A DNA stretch of 64,000 bases from Agrocybe praecox (GCA_964017145.1 OZ024843.1:1479001-1543000), one strand, 5' to 3'. Counted from the stretch's first letter, positions 33,061 to 45,267 are shown. Program-made: numbers and translations. Notes: generated by a model not told the origin, from the sequence alone.

Positions 33061-36000
33061 ATGTCCTTTAATTTTTCTACAACGACATTTAACCATGGAT
33101 CATCAGTCTCACAATCCACCCAGCCTCAGTTGATACATCATTCTCACTCGGCGCCCTACATGTCTCAGCCTACTCTCAGCTCGACCAATGCAGCAAGCCT
33201 ACCTTCCTCGCATCAGGCCTTGTACACATCTGCTGATGCATCAAACCCCACCTCTCAGCATGTACCCCAGTCATCGTTGGGCCAGGGCAGCCAGCCAGCA
33301 GACAACATTGCACTGACCTTAATGGTAGATAATATCGGAAAGTCGCTCAAGTTGACAAAGCAGCAAACTGCCGAGCTTCACAATATATGCGAGGTTATTT
33401 TGCCAGACCCCAAAAATTTTCTTATTTACTGATGATATTTTTTAGGTCACCCTCAAGTTTCCGGGCTCATGCAACATGTCCGATCTTATCTCTCGTGTTT
33501 ACTCTGTCGGCTGTCAATATAGCAGCGAAAATCGAATGCTCCAGGCCTTTGCAGCTGCGAAGCAGACCAGTGTTCTACCAGGAAATCAATTGAGCAAGTT
33601 GTTACAAGATCTCTCAGTGATGATGGAGGATTTTTTCAAAATTACCCCGGCACAAAAGGTATGTTACAGTGGGGGACAAAACCGTTACAATGTTTTGTAC
33701 ATTTCAAGTAAACCAGAAATAACTTGGGAACCAGGCAAGCTAGAACCTTGAAATTTTAAATGTAGATAGCCCTGGATATTATCTACTCAAACATATGTCA
33801 ATGATTATGTAAGCACAATTTTTTCCCACACTACAAATTATTTAAAAGTACAAGTACATTGTAACGGTTTTGTCTCTCTTGAAAATTATATACTATTTAC
33901 ACTATTTGGTACTTGGTATAGCCTCTCTTGGCCTTAGCAACAGCTGCAACTCTTCTAGGCATACTTTCTATCAAATTCTGACACACAGAGGCTGGAATTT
34001 CATTCCATGTCTTCTGTGTTCTTTCCTAAAGTTCTGCTATGCTAGAAGAGGCTGTTTCATAGTCTCTAAGCCTTGCCTTGAGATGAACCCAAAGGTGTTC
34101 AATTGGGTTAAGGTCTGCTGATTGAGGGGGCCACACCATGACTTCTATACCACTGTCTTTTAGCAAGTTCATGGCCTTTTTGCTCTTGTGCTTGGGGTCA
34201 TTGTCTTGCTGAAAAATGACATCCTCTGGGTTCTTGTTGTAATATGCAAGGCTTTGCTGGAGTTCATCATCCAGGATGGACACATAGAGGTCAGCATCCA
34301 TCCTCCCATCAATCTTGGTCCCATACTCAACTCCTTCCCAAAACATACAGCTCTAAAACATCAAATTCCCTCCTGCAAATTTGACTGTGCCCTCTACCAG
34401 CCTATCACTAAGCCCCTCTCCTGGCATTTTTCACACCCACTTCCTCCCATCTGACCCCAAACAATTGACTTTGGTCTCATCTGTGTAGACAACACGCTTC
34501 CAGTTATCAACAGTCCAGTGTATATGGCTCATTGCAAAGTCCATATGTTCCTTCCTATGTCGTTTGGAGAGAAAAGGCCATTTCTTCTTGACTACAGCCT
34601 TTAATCCAGTGCTCCGAAGTGCTCTGCAAACAGTCTTTGATGATAGGGACTGGTTGGTAATGTCTTTCAAGGTTTTGGCAACCTCAACAGCATTTTCAGC
34701 CTTGTGAGAAGAGATAAGGCATATGGCATATTTGATATTGGATGGTGAAAGCTTGCAAGGACGACCACCAGTGGACTTGGGAAGGTCAGAGCAGTATCTG
34801 TTGCAGATACAGGATATATAGGCAATAGAACAACCAGTAATAGCTTCAATTTGGTGAGCAGAATGACCTTGGGTAAAAAGATGAATGACGTGGGTGCATT
34901 GGGCAGTAGTAATGCAGTGCATAGTGAAATAATGAGTTGTGAGGGGCCACAAGCATTGTACAAGAGTATATATACATTTTCCCAACCAATCACATGATTT
35001 TATTTGCACTTATTTGGGTGTAATCAACAAAGTCAGGTGATTTGGCTGAGAGGGACAAAACCGTTACAATGTACTTGAACTTTTAAATAATTTGTAGTGT
35101 GGGAAAAAATTGTGCTTACATAATCATTGACATATGTTTGGGTAGATAACATCCAGGGCTATCTACATTTAAAATTTCAAGGTTCTAGCTTGCCTGGTTC
35201 CCAAGTTATTTCTGGTTTACTTGAAATGTACAAAACATTGTAACGGTTTTGTCCCCCACTGTATATACTGTCACTTTGCAACCACACGATTAATGATATA
35301 GAAACGCACAGGCAACTATGCGTGTTGTGGGACAGGAACTAATATATAAGGCCACTCGCACCTCCTTCAAGAACCTTGGTGATGAAGTGAATGTATGTTT
35401 TATTATCATCTCGCATCGTTGATATCATAGCACTGAGAATTGTTGATAGAACCTGCTACGTGCCAACCCTAAGCAGTATCGTATGGAAAATATATTTGGT
35501 CACCCTTCGCGTGAGACGATTCTCACATCTGCAGTGAAAAACCAGATGTCTAGTGTTCGAAACAAATTCAGAACTTGCGTGAGTAATTTAATTGTCTAAG
35601 GGACATCTTAATTTAATCTTTATGTTAAGATCCTTGAAAGTTTGGCTGGCAAAAAGATGTGCAGCCTTGAGGTTTTTACGGCCAGATGCTCAAGACAATA
35701 CCATCCAGGGTTGCTCACCAATCAACAAATGCAAAATTATTCTATCCACAATGCTTTACTGGTACGTAATTTGTGTTTATTTCAGCAAGTACTGTAAACA
35801 CTTATTGGTATGTACTATGTAGCGGCGAATCTCTTGGGAGAACAAATCCCTGTTTAAACTTCCTGACGAGGCGTTGACATGCTCGGACGATGAAGGGAGT
35901 AGTGGTACTGGTGCAGACGGCAATGGTTCTCAAGCTCACGCATCCGAGCCTTGCAAACGACAGAAAAGAACGCGAGGTGGAGGAAGAGTCTTGGAGGACC

Positions 36001-36428
36001 AAGATTTTTGGGCGCAGGTAGATTCGTGGTTCAAAGAAAAGTTAGAGGCTTGGGGAAAGGACTTTACGTCGCCTCAATGGAAAGAGTATGTATTTTATTC
36101 ATTTATAATTTTACAACATGCTGACATCTAAGCCAGGTATATCGAAGAGACATTGGAGTTGGAACGCCAACGGCACCACCAAGCTGGTGTAAACAGTAAT
36201 TTTGTCACTTGCGAAGATTCCGAAACATCACTTGATGGCGACAGTCCCAATTCATCATCTTCATATTCAGATGATTTTCCGTTTACTCCATCACCATTCG
36301 ACGCTGTCAACGAGTCCTCGGGCATGAATATGGAAGGACACGGAGAGAGTCAACCTGATTCGGTGGCAAGCACTCTTGTAAATGGATTCTTTAGTGCGAT
36401 GCCGCCTTCCAATTTGCACAGAGGCTGA
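33061..36428 (+). CDS. Multi-exon accessory protein, intron split by a Tc1 copy
   Basis: Starts MSFNFSTTTF at 33061 with a Ser/Gln/His-rich exon ending in a helix (LKLTKQQTAELHNICE). The next exon (VTLKFPGSCNMSDLISRVYS to FFKITPAQK) ends at 33659 with donor GTATGT. The Tc1 copy at 33667-35261 lies 7 bases into this intron. The intron closes at an AG just before 35311, and the reading frame resumes as ATMRVVGQELIYKATRTSFK. Further exons carry NPKQYRMENIFGHPSRETIL, an acidic and basic stretch (DDEGSSGTGADGNGSQ, KRQKRTRGG), DFWAQVDSWFKEKLEAWGKD, and a Ser/Asp-rich end at 36428. The frame is preserved across the insertion. No family was recognised. Confidence 0.6.
33667..35261 (-). mobile_element. 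Tc1/mariner element, copy B (1,595 bp)
   Basis: An inverted counterpart of 1119-2713 with identical length, the same ends (CAGTGGGGGACAAAACCG) and a TA duplication (33665-33666 and 35262-35263). All overlapping open frames I compared match copy A, including the three premature stops. It is inserted in an intron of the 33061-36428 gene without touching the splice sites. Confidence 0.95.
33897..34922 (-). pseudogene. Tc1 transposase, copy B, same three stops
   Basis: The counterpart of 1458-2483. It has the same 342-codon phase and the same premature stops at the equivalent codons (TGA, TAG, TAG). Their presence in both copies shows that they predate the latest transposition. Confidence 0.9.
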
Positions 36429-38110
36429 GTAGTATATAATGTGCTTTTATACACTATAATTCAAACTTTGATGAATGTATTTTGTTGTCTTTTTTTTAAT
36501 GAAATGCGAAGCAGTGCACGGTATGAAGAGTCCAGACGCAAATAGGGGCTTATTTGGTCGGGTTTGGCTGTGCCCTCCATGTGTTGCAGACTGTGCGACA
36601 GTCATGTTTTTTCTTTAAACTCTGATTGTTTCTTCTTCGACGGACCACGTTTGTGTGGCATGGTGCTTGTCCATGATGTGAAAGACTGCGGTTTTTATGC
36701 CAAACTCCCGTGTGTGGGACCATGTTGATTGGCGCAGTCTTTCACCCGTCTCAATGTACTCTGTTGTATTTGGGACTTTCTGACCGTCTCTTTTTCTTGC
36801 AGGCCAGGCTCGTATCAAGTACACTTCAGGTGAGTGACAACTTGTTGTTATGCTTATTTTTTCTGACTGATATATTGTCAACAGGACGAGTCAGTGAGAC
36901 CTATTCATAACAACTAGGATTGCGGTGGTGCGTAGGCTTCAAAACTTCGAAGATTATTATTTGAATATGGGCCTTTGAGGTTCGTAAGTATATATCTCTT
37001 CAATATGTATTATATAGTCATAATATAATCTATTCTACCAATTCTTTGGTATGTACACAAGAGATGCTACGCTATCATTGGCTGGAAATAAAAATTTAAC
37101 AGTGAATCATATAAGGAAATACATGACTGGGGGGGGGGATCAAAGTTCGAGAATAGTTGAAGTCCTGACTGAGGTTTGTATCAAGTCCTTGGTCTGAAAT
37201 ATTCTCAGTCGCGAGGTTCGAACCAAACTGGTGCCGGCATTTTTCGGATTTTCTGGTACCCGGCTCAAACAAATCTGATGTCGGCTGGGACCCAGATTTG
37301 TTTAAACGTGTGACCCGCCTGTGTAGTACAGTAGAAAGAGAAGATAAAGCATTTTGAGAGGTTGCAGGGCCAGTTACCACAGAAGTGACAGTGTGTAATG
37401 TTTGCACTGTTAAAGTGGCAACAGCCAGTTGGTGGTGGGAATAAACTTCAGAGTTATTAATATTGAGAAGTTTGGCCAATGGCCTAACAGCACGTCATGG
37501 TCTGTCATTTGTTGTTGTGTCCGGTGCATTGGTGACCATATTTTGAGTGAATAAATGATGATAAATGAAGATAAAACAGAAAGAAAAAAACTTACAGTGT
37601 GACACAAAGTACAAACTGTACAGTTTATATAATCTACTAATTGCCTACTCAGAAGCTTCGGCTCACGGCTCCGCCTGCAGCTTCCGAGAGCCAAACCCAG
37701 GCCGTAAGCTTTCTAGAAGCTGAATACACAGCCCAGGCCTAGCCTGTACAATACTAATAGTGTGTCTGAAATCTATGACATGCATTAATATCAACTTATG
37801 GAGCAATCTGGCACTCTGTCACCTAAATGTCTGTAGCCTTGACTATGGATAAATACATACCCAGGTGCAAAGAGATATTGTGTGCTTGTTGGTCTCGAGG
37901 TCTATGGAGCTAAGCACAGAACTATGCCCATTTGGGCTTTTTCCTGATGAGTTTCAATGGGTTTGCTCAATGTCTGGCAGGATTTGACTTTCTTTGGACA
38001 TTATTTAGATGTTTGAAAATACCAAGACACATCTTATGAGACAAATTAATATCATTTGTTAGAAAATGTTTATTTATAGAAATACATTTGAATTTTAAAT
38101 ATAAATGACA
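36429..38110. other. Gap, possible hAT terminus, no gene
   Basis: No convincing exon. A possible hAT-type end (reading TAGTATTGTACAGGC on the minus strand) lies at 37756, with GC-rich GGCT/AGCC motifs just inside (37650-37740) as at 18730. Its partner end was not found. A G10 run occurs at about 37130. Confidence 0.35.
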
Positions 38111-40258
38111 TACTGTACTAAATCAGTCAATTCGTCGAGGCCTGTGACCTGTGACTTCAACGACAAAATTTTAGTTTCATCATATTCATCTGCGACCTGT
38201 GACCCTTAAGGTGCTTGCTGTGGGGTTGAGTGTGTATATATGATTTGTACTTTGTATATACTCCGAAACAAAACCCAATCAATGTGATTAGTTCTTTCGT
38301 GGGAGGGATACGTAATACGCATCGTTAATTATGGTTTCTCTCTAAAGATACACTCTCTAATGCAACAGAACGTTTCCTAGGATCGAAGATCACAAGTGTT
38401 TGAGTAGCTTACACACAAAGCGAAGTTCCTCAGAAAGTGTAAACGTAGATTTAATGTGTTTCCACAAGATGTAGTGTGTAGGTAGTTCGCCACTTAGGCT
38501 GGATACTTAATCCAAAGTCTTTTAATCACTTAGAAAGGGGACTTAATCCTAAACAGGCCACTTAGGCGTCACTTAGACTATTTGCCACTTAGGCAGGGAA
38601 CTTATCCCTCGGAACGGGCCACTTAGGCGTCACTTAGACAATTTGCCACTTAGGCAGGGAACTTATCCCTAGGAACGGGCCACTTAGGCGTCACTTAGAC
38701 AATTCTTGCCACTTAGGCGGGTATTAAGCTTTATGTCACTTAAGACAGAGGAAACTTTATCCCAATACATTTATTTAGGTTCCTCGAGAACTCTACAAGT
38801 TAACTCAAGTCGCTCAACTTAACGCCAAGGTGCTCAAATGACACAGTAGGTAGTCTGTTCAATAAAACCAACTCTCGCGGAGATTTATTAGGTACCAAAG
38901 GTCGATCCTAGGAGTTTGCAACTCAATGTGCATTCCTCGAATGTGGACAACTGGGTTCTAGTTTATCTGGGGTGCTACGGTAATTTACAGGCTGCTTATA
39001 TACTGCTAGGTTTCGGAAAATACAGGAATACTTGGAGCGGATCGGAAACGCTCGGAAAATACAGGAAATAATATTATTGGTTAACGCTAGGTAGCTCCAC
39101 TCAATGCATAAGCAACCAGTAGGTACCATGCGTGTTTTTGTATACCCTCGGAAGGGTTTGTATGGTTGGGCAAGTCGCTGACTCGAGCATGACGCTCCGA
39201 GGGTGCTTATTTGCATTAGCCAACGATCATTGATCGACGTCGTAGGGTCCGAAGCATCGGAGTACCATGGTATTGTATGGATCTACAATCCTCGGCTCCA
39301 CAACTGCTGTTTAAGGTAACTGCGCATATCTGAGGGTCTTAAGACCATGTGTAAGTGTTCCTAGGAACTTCTCCTTTTAGGTTTATCAGCGATCTGACTC
39401 AAGCAGACGTCGGCAAGTCCTAATTGACATTACTAGTGCTTGTCTCGTCGTTTGCATAGTGCCCACTATGTTCCTAGGGACCAGTAATGTACTTTGTTAA
39501 TGCTAGGAACAGTCCTACCGCCTTGAGTTAGCGTTCCTAGGAGTGTTGACAGTAGTTTACATGTACTTTCATATGGTAGGAACTTTCCGTTTCCATATTA
39601 GGTAGATGTGGATGCGTCGCGCACTGCGTAATAATAAGTGGCTATAGCGCTGTTAAGCTTATTATTAGCAGGCTCTAGCTTACATTCCTGATGGCTGAAT
39701 ATTATCCTAGGAGCCTTCGATCCTGCTGCATCGCTGTTAAAGTGTTCCACGCATTTCCGAGGAACTACTATAACTAACTCTAGCATTCGTAAGGTTCGTC
39801 CTAGGGTTCGTAGAATGGTTTCCCCTAGCCAAACATGTAGCTATCCTCGCTCTGTACTTATGTAGACTTAATAATAAATGTGTTTATTATGCCGAAAATT
39901 AAGTAGGCTGGATACTTGGTTAAAGTTCAGTCACAGCCGAACACCGGTCGTATCACCGTTCGAAAATTTCGTCCTAACGTTCAGAGAAACATGTGCTCAT
40001 ACCTCATTTGAAAGCATTTTGAGGGTATTTAAAACTTCCAAACCTCTTATTTATGCAAGAATAGCTGAAAATGGGCTGAAAAATCAGGGTTTGTGACAAA
40101 ATGGGGCCAAAATTAACCTAATTTGGCAGAAGCGTGACCAATTTTGAAGGTCTACCAAAAAATCATTTCGTCAGACCATGCTGTGACCTGTGATCAAGGC
40201 CAAATTTCATCATGTCAGAGAGGCCTGTGACTGACAAATTGACCAATTTAGTACAGTA
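38111..40258. mobile_element. Candidate non-autonomous DNA element, 2.15 kb
   Basis: The outer ends TACTGTACTAAAT (38111) and ATTTAGTACAGTA (to 40258) are inverted repeats that extend about 27 bp with a few mismatches. Several GACCTGTGAC-like repeats lie just inside both ends (38143-38205 and 40184-40240), as subterminal transposase-binding repeats often do. The interior has no gene and includes the 61-bp tandem repeat. No clear target duplication was seen, so the boundaries are tentative. Confidence 0.5.
38557..38720 (+). repeat. 61-bp tandem repeat, about 2.7 copies
   Basis: Unit starts at 38557, 38618 and 38679. Each begins GCCACTTAGGCGTCACTTAG and contains a second GCCACTTAGGC. The first two copies differ by only a few bases. 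Confidence 0.9.
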
Positions 40259-40316
40259 TTTGACTTCAGTGAGATGTTATAAAAAATAAATAAAATGAAT
40301 GAAGACAGAGAAAAGA

Positions 40317-40737
40317 CAAGGGGGTACCGGCATTGAAAAAAATGACCCGGGGTCGATTTTTCTGTTAAGCCAAAAATCCTCCCAACTAACTAACTAACGT
40401 AAGCAGAAATTGCCTTATTAGGGTTGATGGCATCAATTCACGTGGTCGGCAAGTGTTATAGATGCCATGTGGCTGTGTCCCAAGACTGGCGGGCCATACT
40501 AGAGCCTTGCTAAAACCTGCTGTACTTTGCAGATAATACCTAAAAACATGTTACACACACTTTTAAAGGTATATAATGGTATACATATGTCATATAAAAT
40601 ACTGAATGGCCCAAAATAGCCCAATAAGTACCTCAAATATGCTATACATAGAGGGGTGTAATTTTATTTTTTCGAGGCCTTCGGCCCAACTAACTACCAT
40701 ACCCCCGGTCCGGAATTCTAATCCCGGTACCCCCTTG
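40317..40737. mobile_element. 421-bp MITE-like element
   Basis: Perfect 14-bp terminal inverted repeats CAAGGGGGTACCGG (40317-40330) and CCGGTACCCCCTTG (40724-40737). The flanks AGAAAAGA (40309-40316) and GGAAAAGA (40738-40745) match in 7 of 8 bases, which fits an 8-bp hAT-like target duplication. There is no coding capacity. Confidence 0.7.
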
Positions 40738-41333
40738 GGAAAAGATAGAAAAAATTATTTGGACTCAAATATGCCATGCAAAGCAATGACCCACTTTAAA
40801 CAAGTAGTATGTCCTATGAGGATTCAGGAAATTGCGACTCGGAAATATTGACAAGTCCGAAGCGACTATGATGACTGGGTGAAATGACAAAAAATGAGCT
40901 TACTAATAATTTTATATAATTAGAAAAAGGGCAGAATATTTCTGTACGTTGCAATAGATGATGACAAGGCATGCTGAGCGCTGTTCCGAATGACGCCAAG
41001 GATTATTCGGTGCTGTCGCAGGCGACGCCCAAGCACAAAATCGGAGCAAGACCCAATCTGGGTAGCTAACTAATATTATTCGGCCAATTTGGATTAAAAT
41101 CCGGAGAGCTGTGCCGTTTTAGGTCGGTGCTGGATCAAAAATGCCAAATCTGGGCCCGTCGCGTCTTATAAGATGAACATTTACCTAGCTTATACGACCA
41201 ACACTGGCGTTCGCCAACGTCTCCCTTGCAAGCCAATTACTACGTTCCCAATCATCATATCTTATAAGATTAATACGGTATCGACTGGGAAATAGAAATA
41301 GAAAGCGACCTCGCGGGCGAAAGTTTCCTATGG

Positions 41334-41618
41334 ATGGCATTCGCAAACTATGGTAGTACTACAGATGGTGTAGACTTTCTCCTTGGGAGGTGTCGAAACG
41401 ACTGCGTAGCACTGGACGAAATGTTGGCCCATCCTCACCTGCAGTGCATACGCAATATCAAAATGATGTTTTTCGTCGCGTACACAGAATCACACAAGTA
41501 CGATGTCATGGAATCATTTCATGCGGAATTGCAAGAATTCGTCCCAACCCAGTTCGCCTTGATTTGCGGGGGAAAAGGCAAAAAGGTAGAGATTGAAATC
41601 ATTGAAGTGGATGATTAA
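41334..41618 (+). CDS. Small hypothetical ORF, possible exon
   Basis: 94 codons with a globular-looking sequence (NYGSTTDGVDFLLGRCRND, MFFVAYTESHKYDVMESFHA). No family was recognised. It may be the last exon of a decayed gene, since 40746-41333 upstream shows nothing else coding. Confidence 0.3.
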   Translation: MAFANYGSTTDGVDFLLGRCRNDCVALDEMLAHPHLQCIRNIKMMFFVAYTESHKYDVMESFHAELQEFVPTQFALICGGKGKKVEIEIIEVDD

Positions 41619-42023
41619 CACTACTTAAAGGCCTTGGAAATTATTATCGTTATCGTAGCAAAACTATCTATTTATCTTCATATTCATATATATCGAACAT
41701 ACTGAACTGAACAAGCGGCGACGCTGCCATGAACCTATTAAAAAAACGAGAGGGGAAACAATTCCCATAGTAAGAACTGATAAATATGCAAGGGGTCCAT
41801 ATTAGTATCTAATTTAATGGCAAGACTCAAGAGCAAAGAAGACCATAGAACAGGATGGGAGAGTGGATTATTTGATACATATCAGTGAATTGTTCTGGTA
41901 TGACTTGGAGGCAGTCCGAATCGATCCGGGCTGTCGGAAGGGGCGTTTGAATGATTCGATTTAATCAGGCCGAAGTCGATGGAAGGGTGGTTAATAGTAA
42001 GACAGCCGTTGATGGTTTCCGAT

Positions 42024-43529
42024 CTAAGCTTTAACCTCGATGACCGGAGCAGGAACGACGTTGACAGATGAGGGCTCCTCGAAAGGTCCAGCCACGCTCT
42101 CGAGGTAGCTCTGCGCCTTGCGATTATACGCCAGGATGAACGGCGTATAGAACTTAAGCGTTGTCCATAAGAAGAAACGCGAGTACTGAGATCCGATTTT
42201 CTCATAGTCGGCTATAAAAGGGAGAGAGAAATTAGTACAGGTACACAAATTGGATAAATATAGAATCCAGGAGGTAATTGGAAACCCTTTAAAGGAAAAA
42301 ACTTACTTCTAAGAGCCGACCGTAGATCCAACCAAGTTTTAGTGGTATCGGTGATGATAGCGTTTACTTCCCATCTAACTGCCTGTTCCGGTACATCAGA
42401 TATAATTTCATACTTGGTAAGAGAGTTCACAGACCTCCATCATATGGTCAGGCTCGTTCACGGTCCAAACCATGATGTTCTTGCCTGCCTTCTTACACTC
42501 GGACCTGAACCTAAATAGCAATAAAACAACATCAGCAATTTATAGTAAACGAGAGCGTCTCACGTACTTTTGTCCATCAGCAGTAGTCAACGATGCGAAG
42601 GACATCGAGAACGCGTCGCAGTCTTTCCAAAAGTACTTTCTTGCGACGTCGGTGCTCTCGCCGATATACGAGCGACGACAGTACGGCAATCTTGCCTTGG
42701 CAAAACCGATGAAGCGAGGGTGCCATAACCCGAGAAGGATACGAGGGGCAAGTACAGTCTCCCAATCAGGTTGTGCAGAAATGATTTCGTGCATGAGGGA
42801 GAATAGTCTGTCGGGGTCATTCTGTACTTTGACGTCCACATTGAAGTTGATGTGCTGGTTCTCGGGCTGTGAGGGGGTAAAGACATTAGAACATCCGAGG
42901 AGAAAGGATAACGTGTCGTAATGATACACACTTGCATAAGCAAAGAAATCGTCTCTGAGAAAGTGGGAATAGCCTGCTTAGGCTCCTTGATGGTCCGGAC
43001 GTGTTGCATCCCGTCCTCTCCATACCAATTTCTCTCCTTGATTTGACCTAAATTTCCCGGACGGAACCAAGGTCAAAAAAGTCCTAGGCAATGATTCGTG
43101 GTCGTCACCTGTTGAATCTGTCGTCCTTCCCAACGCTGCATGAAAATTAGAGATGTATGCATTAATAATTATTGTTGCATGCATACCTGGATCATGGAAC
43201 ATGACTACGACGTTATCGGCCGATACGTGGACGTCTATTGGAGGGTGTAAACAACGAACTCGAATAAATGGATCATTGACAATATTTACCGCTCTCAATG
43301 CCCTCTGCGCCATCTCTCATGGCGGCCTCAAAACTAGCCAGCGTGTTTTCGGGGAATCGTGACGAAGCCTAAACAAAAATAAGCAAGGAAGGCCTTTGAG
43401 ATGTGGCCCAAGCGTACCCCACGATGACCCCAGCAATCTACCGACGTGCCAGAATATTCGTCAGTGGAAGATGGAGTCACGTATGACGACGAACTGACCT
43501 GGCAATATTCTAGAAGATGTGACGGTCAT
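42024..43529 (-). CDS. Glycerophosphodiester phosphodiesterase-like enzyme (PGC1-like)
   Basis: Exon 1 (43529-43499) encodes MTVTSSRILP, and the following exons give DCWGHRGASSRFPENTLASF, then ESDVHVSADNVVVMFHDP. These hold the HRG, E-x-D and HD catalytic and metal-binding residues of the GDPD fold. Later blocks are GMQHVRTIKEPKQAIPTFSE, NVDVKVQNDPDRLF and KNIMVWTVNEPDHMMEV. The C-terminus (FFLWTTLKFYTPFILAY) is a likely membrane anchor, as in yeast Pgc1, which degrades phosphatidylglycerol. The family hydrolyses glycerophosphodiesters or related phospholipids. Many short introns are present. The stop TAG is at 42024-42026. The substrate is inferred only from overall resemblance. Confidence 0.8.
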
Positions 43530-44652
43530 GTTAGAAGGTGGCAAGGAGAAAATGGGGGAGGTGAATGGTATATGGGGGCGGGAGAAGAAGTGGCGAGTTG
43601 GAAGGCATGATTTGGGAATTGAAGCGCGTCTTATAAAGTTGGCGAAATACATGGCCAAAAAAAGAGAAGTAGAATAAAAACTGTGACTTCGGCACCACAA
43701 GAGTCACTCTCTGCAGGGTTGAAGATAAATTGATAACTTTTTTTTTGTTCCGATCCGCTTCCTTACTAATACCAGGCTGTTGGCCTGTCTCCTCTCCTTC
43801 CTTTCCCCAACGGTATATCCACCGCGAAGTCCTTTGCACAAACTTGCTTTTTTTCTTTTCAGATTTACGGGGAACGCATGCTTTTCCAGTCATGATAACG
43901 CTGGGCTGTCCAACCAGGGCAATGTTCCGGGCGGAAGCCATAGCTCTCATGCCAAAATAAGTGGTTTGGATCCGGTATCTCCTTTATTCGACTCGTACGC
44001 GGTGCATCTTTCCACAAAATTCCCGTCTGAAGCTGGCTGCTTTGGTCATCGGATCCTATCAATTCCGCTGCTCAGGGTTACCTTGGGGATGTATTTCGAC
44101 GATTCAGGCGGATGGACGCCTGGTTTCGGTGTGTACGAAGTGGAAGAACATCCCGAGCTGTCACTTATAGATCTTCGCACTAAAATTACCATTTACGGCA
44201 AGCTCCGCAGCTGCCTCCTATGTCGACTCCTCATTCACGTTCGTCCGCTCGTTATGTTCATCCATAACCCAGTAGAATAAATCTACGCGAACGTGTACGT
44301 CTATTTCTATGCATGAACGTTTCGCCCCCAGTTATCAATAGCTGTGTAGTTATTTCCAGCAGGACTCGAGTGCTGTGGCACGCATGTGCGCTCTCGTTAC
44401 CCAAATGTTGTCAGGTTATCCCGCAATTCTACCTAGAAGACAACTAAGCCAAAGGAGCTACGTATAAGACGGAGAACTTTCTTCACATGAGCGAAATCAA
44501 CAGTACTTGCACCAGTGTTCGGCTTTGGACGAGTAAATATCGATATTATCACTTTCAAACAACAGGCGCCAAACTAATATACATGCCAAACCCCGTATTC
44601 TTCCCCGCAAAATGCAGAAGGGAGAACCGAGGACCGTTTACACTGGTTTACA
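43530..44652. other. Intergenic region
   Basis: Upstream of the GDPD-like gene. Overlapping frames at 43780-44280 show no conserved motif and no splice-consistent structure, so none is called. Confidence 0.4.
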
Positions 44653-45246
44653 TCATGATCTCAATCTCGACATTTTCATGAAGTAGATATCTCCATTCGC
44701 TAAAACGATAACCTCACGAACTCGTACAACTATTACATTCAAAATTCCGGATAAGCACAAAGGCAAAATGACGGAACATGACGATTGAAAACACTCATAA
44801 CCATCTGAGCCCGAGTAATTAGGCAAAAGGGTCAAGTTCGTGATTGAGTTCTGAATTGAAGTGAGCTTCGAATGTCGCAACTTTCTCTCCATTGACAAAG
44901 TCTGGGATTTTGCTGAAATTCTTCGCCTTTCTGCCACCTCCCGGTCGATATCCATTTGTTCCAAATGGTTCTCATCTGCATTCCAAAAGGTTTAAATCGT
45001 GGGTAGAGAACGTAGGAGCCTACGTATGACCTTGACGTGATATCAGTCTTGCGAAGACCGATGGCAAATTGAGAGACCTGGAAAACTCAAAAAGTCCGCA
45101 ATGAATAATATGATGCGTATATAGTAAGCACATATGATCGTAAGATAAATTCCTCATGTATGATTCCAACCTCTTCTTTACTGTCCACGACTACGGGGTA
45201 TAGGTGAACAAACCCTATCCTATAGCGCGATCGTAATACTGGGTCC
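44653..45246 (-). CDS. Possible small gene, unrecognised
   Basis: Minus-strand pieces that splice plausibly: SRYRIGFVHLYPVVVDSKEE, VSQFAIGLRKTDITSRS, then ENHLEQMDIDREVAERRR and a basic Ser-rich segment. No ATG was seen before the first piece and the end is unclear. It could be a short fungal gene or 3' exons of the preceding acyltransferase transcript unit. Confidence 0.25.
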
Positions 45247-45267
45247 TTTGAGTAGGCGTGGCACTAG

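Noticed and set aside
37096..37479. 127-codon minus-strand ORF between repeats
   Set aside because: No motif and low-complexity Ser/Thr composition. It lies next to a possible hAT terminus and has no splice-linked exons.
43780..44280. 166-codon plus-strand ORF upstream of the GDPD-like gene
   Set aside because: Overlaps other frames, shows no recognisable domain, and lies where the promoter of the divergent gene is expected.
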